Of a stretch of DNA of 15,370 bases, positions 13,108 through 15,370 are shown piece after piece; within the stretch, counting starts at the first letter, position 1, and the number at the start of each line of letters is the position of its first letter. The translations under genes and the position numbers were made by a program. Source of the DNA: Patescibacteria group bacterium. GTDB taxonomy: Bacteria; Patescibacteriota; Minisyncoccia; Phycocordibacterales; UBA2100. The DNA is taken from the NCBI GenBank assembly GCA_015491135.1, contig WFWK01000039.1, positions 1-15,370 of the forward strand, written 5' to 3'. The notes under the pieces were generated by a model. That model searched no databases. It was given only the letters and a program-made list of their open reading frames with translations, and had not been told where the DNA came from.

Positions 13108-14868
13108 CTATTCATTTTCTTTCAAAAGTTTTTCAATAGCTTCTTGTGTGTTTAAAGTTTCTTTATTATCTTGTCTGTCTTGCAAAGTTAGTTTATTTTC
13201 TTTTGCTTCTTTTTCCCCAACTACCGCAATGTAAGGAATTTTTTGAAGTCTTGCGCTTCTTATTCTTTTGCCGAGAGTCTCATCTGCCAGGTCAGCTTTT
13301 GCGCGCAAGCCCGCTTTCTTCATATTTTGCTCCACCTCTTTTGCATAGTCGTTTTGCTCTTTTGATACCGGCAAAATTCGCACTTGCTCGGGAGAGAGCC
13401 AAAACGGAAAAGCGCCGGCAAAGTGCTCTATCATTACAGATAAAAACCTCTCAAGTGATCCGGCAATTGCTCTGTGTATCATCACAGGAGTCTTTTTTTG
13501 TCCGTCTTTGTCAATGTATGAAAGAGAAAATCTCTCCGGCATTACAAAATCAAGTTGAGCGGTTGCAAGTTGCCACTGTCTGCCAAGAGCGTCTTTGAAC
13601 ATAAAATCAATTTTCGGACCGTAAAACGCCGCTTCTCCCGGAACAATTTCATGTTCAAGTTTTTCTTCTTCCACTATCTCTTTTAATATTGCTTCAGCTT
13701 TTTGCCAGGTTTTTTCGTCTCCCAAATATTTCTCCGGTGTTTGGGGGTCGCGCACGGAGATTGAGACCTTGTACTGTCCTTTTTCAAACATTCCCAAGGA
13801 GCCGTAAAAGTCTTTTATAACCGAAATAATATTTTTAAGTTCTTGTTTTATCTGCTCTTGAGTGCAGAATATATGCCCATCGTCTTGTGTAATTGCTCGT
13901 ACGCGTGAGAGCCCCAAAAGTTCTCCGGCCTGCTCGTCTCGGTATACCATAGTTGTCTCAACAAAACGCAAGGGGAGTTCTTTGTACGAGCGAGGGCGTG
14001 ACGCATATATTTGCGTGTGATGAGGGCAGTTCATTGGCTTCATAACAAATTCGGTGTCTCCTTTTCCTTTGACGTGGAAGAGCTCGTCTTTAAATTTTGC
14101 CCAGTGGCCGGAAGTCTCATACAACTCTTTTTTGGTTATATGAGGAATCGCAACCTCTTCATAGTCAAAAGCGGACTGGAGTCTTTTGATTTTGTTTACA
14201 ATCAAATTCCTCATCAGTGTACCTTTTGGTGTCCAAAGAGGGAGTCCGGATCCAACAAGGTCGGAGAAAGTAAACAAATCAAGTTCTTTGCCCAGTTTTC
14301 TGTGATCACGTTTTTTGGCTTCTTCTATTTTTTGCTGGTATGCTTCAAGTTCTTTTTCGTTTTCAAAAGCCACTCCGTATATTCTTGTAAGCATCGGGTT
14401 TTTCTCATCTCCGCGCCAGTATGCTCCGGCGGTTTTTGTAAGCTTAAACACGCCAAGTTCTGATGTGTTATTTAGATGTGGTCCTTCGCATAGTTGCGCT
14501 GAGATGGCATTTTCAAGAGAGTCTCCAATGAAAGCTACTGTAATCGGTTCTTTGTTTTTGACTATTTCATCTATAAGCTCCTGCTTGTATGGGTCTCCTT
14601 TATGGAGTTCTCTTGCCGTTTTTTCATCCACCTCTTGCATTTTTATTGGGAAATTCTTATTTACTATCCAGCGCATTTTTTTCTCAATTTTTTTCAGGTC
14701 TTTCTCGGAAAAAGATTCCGGCAATTCAAAATCTTGATAAAACCCTTCTTCCGTCCAAGGTCCTACTCCGAGTTTTACCTTATCTTTTCCGAAAAGCATT
14801 TGTACCGCCGCTGTCATGATATGACTTGCGCTGTGCCTTCTTTTTATTTCTTTTTCAGATATTTGCAT
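13108..14868 (-). CDS. thrS: Threonyl-tRNA synthetase lacking the TGS domain
   Basis: ThrRS charges tRNA-Thr and edits mis-attached serine. The 586-residue product starts directly at the editing domain: H12-x3-H16 (HSASH) and C127/H131 in CEGPH form its site, so the usual ~60-residue N-terminal TGS domain is missing. The catalytic domain has MNCPHH with zinc ligand C281, QDDGH with H332, IHRAIAGS with H465, VYRDEQAGEL, and FYGPKIDF followed by GRQWQLAT. A C-terminal anticodon-binding domain follows (VRILPVSKEQ to the end). The ATG at 14868 is the only reasonable start and lacks a clear Shine-Dalgarno site. It is preceded by a T-box leader, so expression should rise when tRNA-Thr is uncharged. 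Confidence 0.96.
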   Translation of the reverse strand: MQISEKEIKRRHSASHIMTAAVQMLFGKDKVKLGVGPWTEEGFYQDFELPESFSEKDLKKIEKKMRWIVNKNFPIKMQEVDEKTARELHKGDPYKQELIDEIVKNKEPITVAFIGDSLENAISAQLCEGPHLNNTSELGVFKLTKTAGAYWRGDEKNPMLTRIYGVAFENEKELEAYQQKIEEAKKRDHRKLGKELDLFTFSDLVGSGLPLWTPKGTLMRNLIVNKIKRLQSAFDYEEVAIPHITKKELYETSGHWAKFKDELFHVKGKGDTEFVMKPMNCPHHTQIYASRPRSYKELPLRFVETTMVYRDEQAGELLGLSRVRAITQDDGHIFCTQEQIKQELKNIISVIKDFYGSLGMFEKGQYKVSISVRDPQTPEKYLGDEKTWQKAEAILKEIVEEEKLEHEIVPGEAAFYGPKIDFMFKDALGRQWQLATAQLDFVMPERFSLSYIDKDGQKKTPVMIHRAIAGSLERFLSVMIEHFAGAFPFWLSPEQVRILPVSKEQNDYAKEVEQNMKKAGLRAKADLADETLGKRIRSARLQKIPYIAVVGEKEAKENKLTLQDRQDNKETLNTQEAIEKLLKENE

Positions 14869-14892
14869 ATGTCTATTTTAAACCGATAAACT

Positions 14893-14944
14893 TAAATAAA
14901 AAGTCGTCCCGACAAAAACGCCAAAACGTTTCTGTCGGGACGAC
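14893..14944 (-). terminator. T-box-controlled terminator upstream of thrS
   Basis: A 12-bp perfect outer stem with an inner 5-bp extension, then TTTTTATTT on the minus strand. Its 5' arm is shared with the antiterminator, as T-box regulation requires. Confidence 0.92.
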
Positions 14945-15076
14945 TCACTAAAGCCGCGGTTCCACCCGACTTCCCGCCGTAGGCGGGCACTCATTGAATG
15001 CGAGTTAGAAAAGGGGTTACCCCGCTTTTGTCCGACTTTCCGGACCGACGGTTGGTAGCCGTCGCAATCCTCGCTT
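14893..15076 (-). promoter_or_regulatory. T-box riboswitch (thrS leader)
   Basis: On the minus strand the conserved T-box GGGTGGAACCGCG (14967-14955) carries TGGA to pair with the tRNA 3' end. GTCGGG, overlapping the T-box, can pair with CCCGAC to form the antiterminator. The same CCCGAC lies in the 5' arm of a very stable terminator (14903-14914 with 14933-14944, extended by AAACG/CGTTT) followed by TTTTTATTT. Upstream lie a CCCGCC/GGCGGG hairpin and, at the 5' end, a stem closed by GCGAG/CTCGC (15070-15074 with 15000-15004). Inside that, hairpin CGACGG-CTACCAA-CCGTCG (15046-15064) shows a Thr codon ACC (15054-15056) in its loop. The T-box identity is firm; the specifier assignment is tentative. 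Confidence 0.92.
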
Positions 15077-15082
15077 GCTTTT

Positions 15083-15111
15083 ATAGTAACTCTTATTTTG
15101 CTAGAAGACAA
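15083..15111 (-). promoter_or_regulatory. Probable promoter of the thrS T-box transcript
   Basis: Minus strand: TTGTCT (15106-15111), 17-base spacer, TACTAT (15083-15088), each matching four of six consensus bases. The predicted start, near 15076, lies two bases before the GCGAG arm that closes the 5' structure of the leader, which supports it. Confidence 0.5.
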
Positions 15112-15145
15112 CCCCCATGCGAGCGTTGACACTGTAGTTTGTTGT

Positions 15146-15174
15146 TTGACAAATTGTCTGACATATTTTACAAT
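15146..15174 (+). promoter_or_regulatory. Consensus promoter of the Phd-like gene, leaderless, with palindromic operator
   Basis: Perfect TTGACA (15146-15151), 17-base spacer, TACAAT (15169-15174); seven bases to the ATG, so leaderless. The inverted repeat GACAA-A-TTGTC (15148-15158) overlaps the -35 box and is a plausible autoregulatory site, as is common for antitoxin genes. Confidence 0.75.
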
Positions 15175-15181
15175 AAAGCTC

Positions 15182-15370
15182 ATGGCAAATACACATACTA
15201 AAAAATTCCAAAAAATAACAATGCGCGAACTTTTGCGTAACAGTAAAGGTTTTAGAAAAGCTCTGGAGGCGGGCGTGGGATTTGAGCTTTACTTGCGCAA
15301 CAAAAAAATCGCAAAAATAAGTCCAAGTGTAAGTAAAAAAACGAGAGATAAAAAATACACAAGAGAGGAT
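15182..15370 (+). CDS. Phd/YefM-like antitoxin, N-terminal 63 residues (cut by window edge)
   Basis: The open frame runs to the window end. The stretch ITMRELLRNSKGFRKALEAGVGFELYLRNKKIAKISP matches the N-terminal pattern of Phd/YefM antitoxins: an ITxRELRxN start, a helix, a G-x-x-x-x-L strand and a short K-K-I-A-K-I strand. These bind their own promoter and neutralise a toxin encoded next to them. A Lys-rich segment follows. No toxin is visible because the window ends, so an orphan Phd-like DNA-binding protein is also possible. The start is set by the leaderless promoter; there is no Shine-Dalgarno site. Confidence 0.65.
   Translation, partial: MANTHTKKFQKITMRELLRNSKGFRKALEAGVGFELYLRNKKIAKISPSVSKKTRDKKYTRED

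Noticed and set aside
13146..14889. Several long plus-strand ORFs opposite thrS (and similar ones opposite hisS, pcm and hisS2)
   Set aside because: They are antisense to well-supported conserved proteins, are Ser/Phe/Cys-rich as expected of reverse-frame translation, and have no ribosome sites.

Overview
The window looks like a piece of a low-GC bacterial chromosome. Compact single-copy housekeeping genes, a threonyl-tRNA synthetase without its TGS domain, a divergent FolD and many short intergenic gaps suggest a small-genome lineage such as Candidate Phyla Radiation/Patescibacteria. That placement is inference; no 16S gene is present. Several promoters put the predicted transcription start on, or within a base of, the ATG, so leaderless mRNAs appear common here.

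Layout. (1) 1-1488, plus strand: the 3' part of folD overlaps tlyA (rRNA 2'-O-methyltransferase). (2) 1509-5868: pcm (minus) diverges from a 2H phosphoesterase gene (plus, with its own terminator). Then comes a minus-strand run: secreted SNase-type nuclease, VKOR-like membrane protein, small two-helix membrane protein, PH-domain membrane protein and hisS. (3) 6005-11930, an accessory-looking block: unknown protein, a phosphoribosyltransferase-fold protein preceded by a short His-rich leader ORF, an AstE/AspA-type zinc deacylase, a LOG/SLOG protein (TIGR00725-like), a second complete hisS-like gene coupled to a second SLOG gene, a tRNA-His(GTG) gene, and another unknown protein. (4) 12001-15370: TehB-like methyltransferase, secreted Tyr-rich protein, thrS under a T-box riboswitch, and the start of a Phd-like antitoxin gene at the right edge.

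The block at 6-11.9 kb is the most interesting part. It uses strong Shine-Dalgarno sites, and in the aligned motif-2 region its synthetase gene uses only CGN arginine codons where the first hisS mixes AGG/AGA with CGN. It combines a second histidyl-tRNA synthetase, tRNA-His, a leader peptide with three consecutive His codons, and enzymes of nucleotide or amino-acid-derivative chemistry (PRTase, two SLOG proteins, aspartoacylase-like). A unit responding to histidine or His-tRNA charging is a reasonable hypothesis, not a demonstrated function.

The second highlight is the thrS leader. It has a textbook T-box, antiterminator and terminator, but its 5' part appears to be a short array of hairpins with a Thr ACC triplet in an apical loop, rather than a normal long Stem I.
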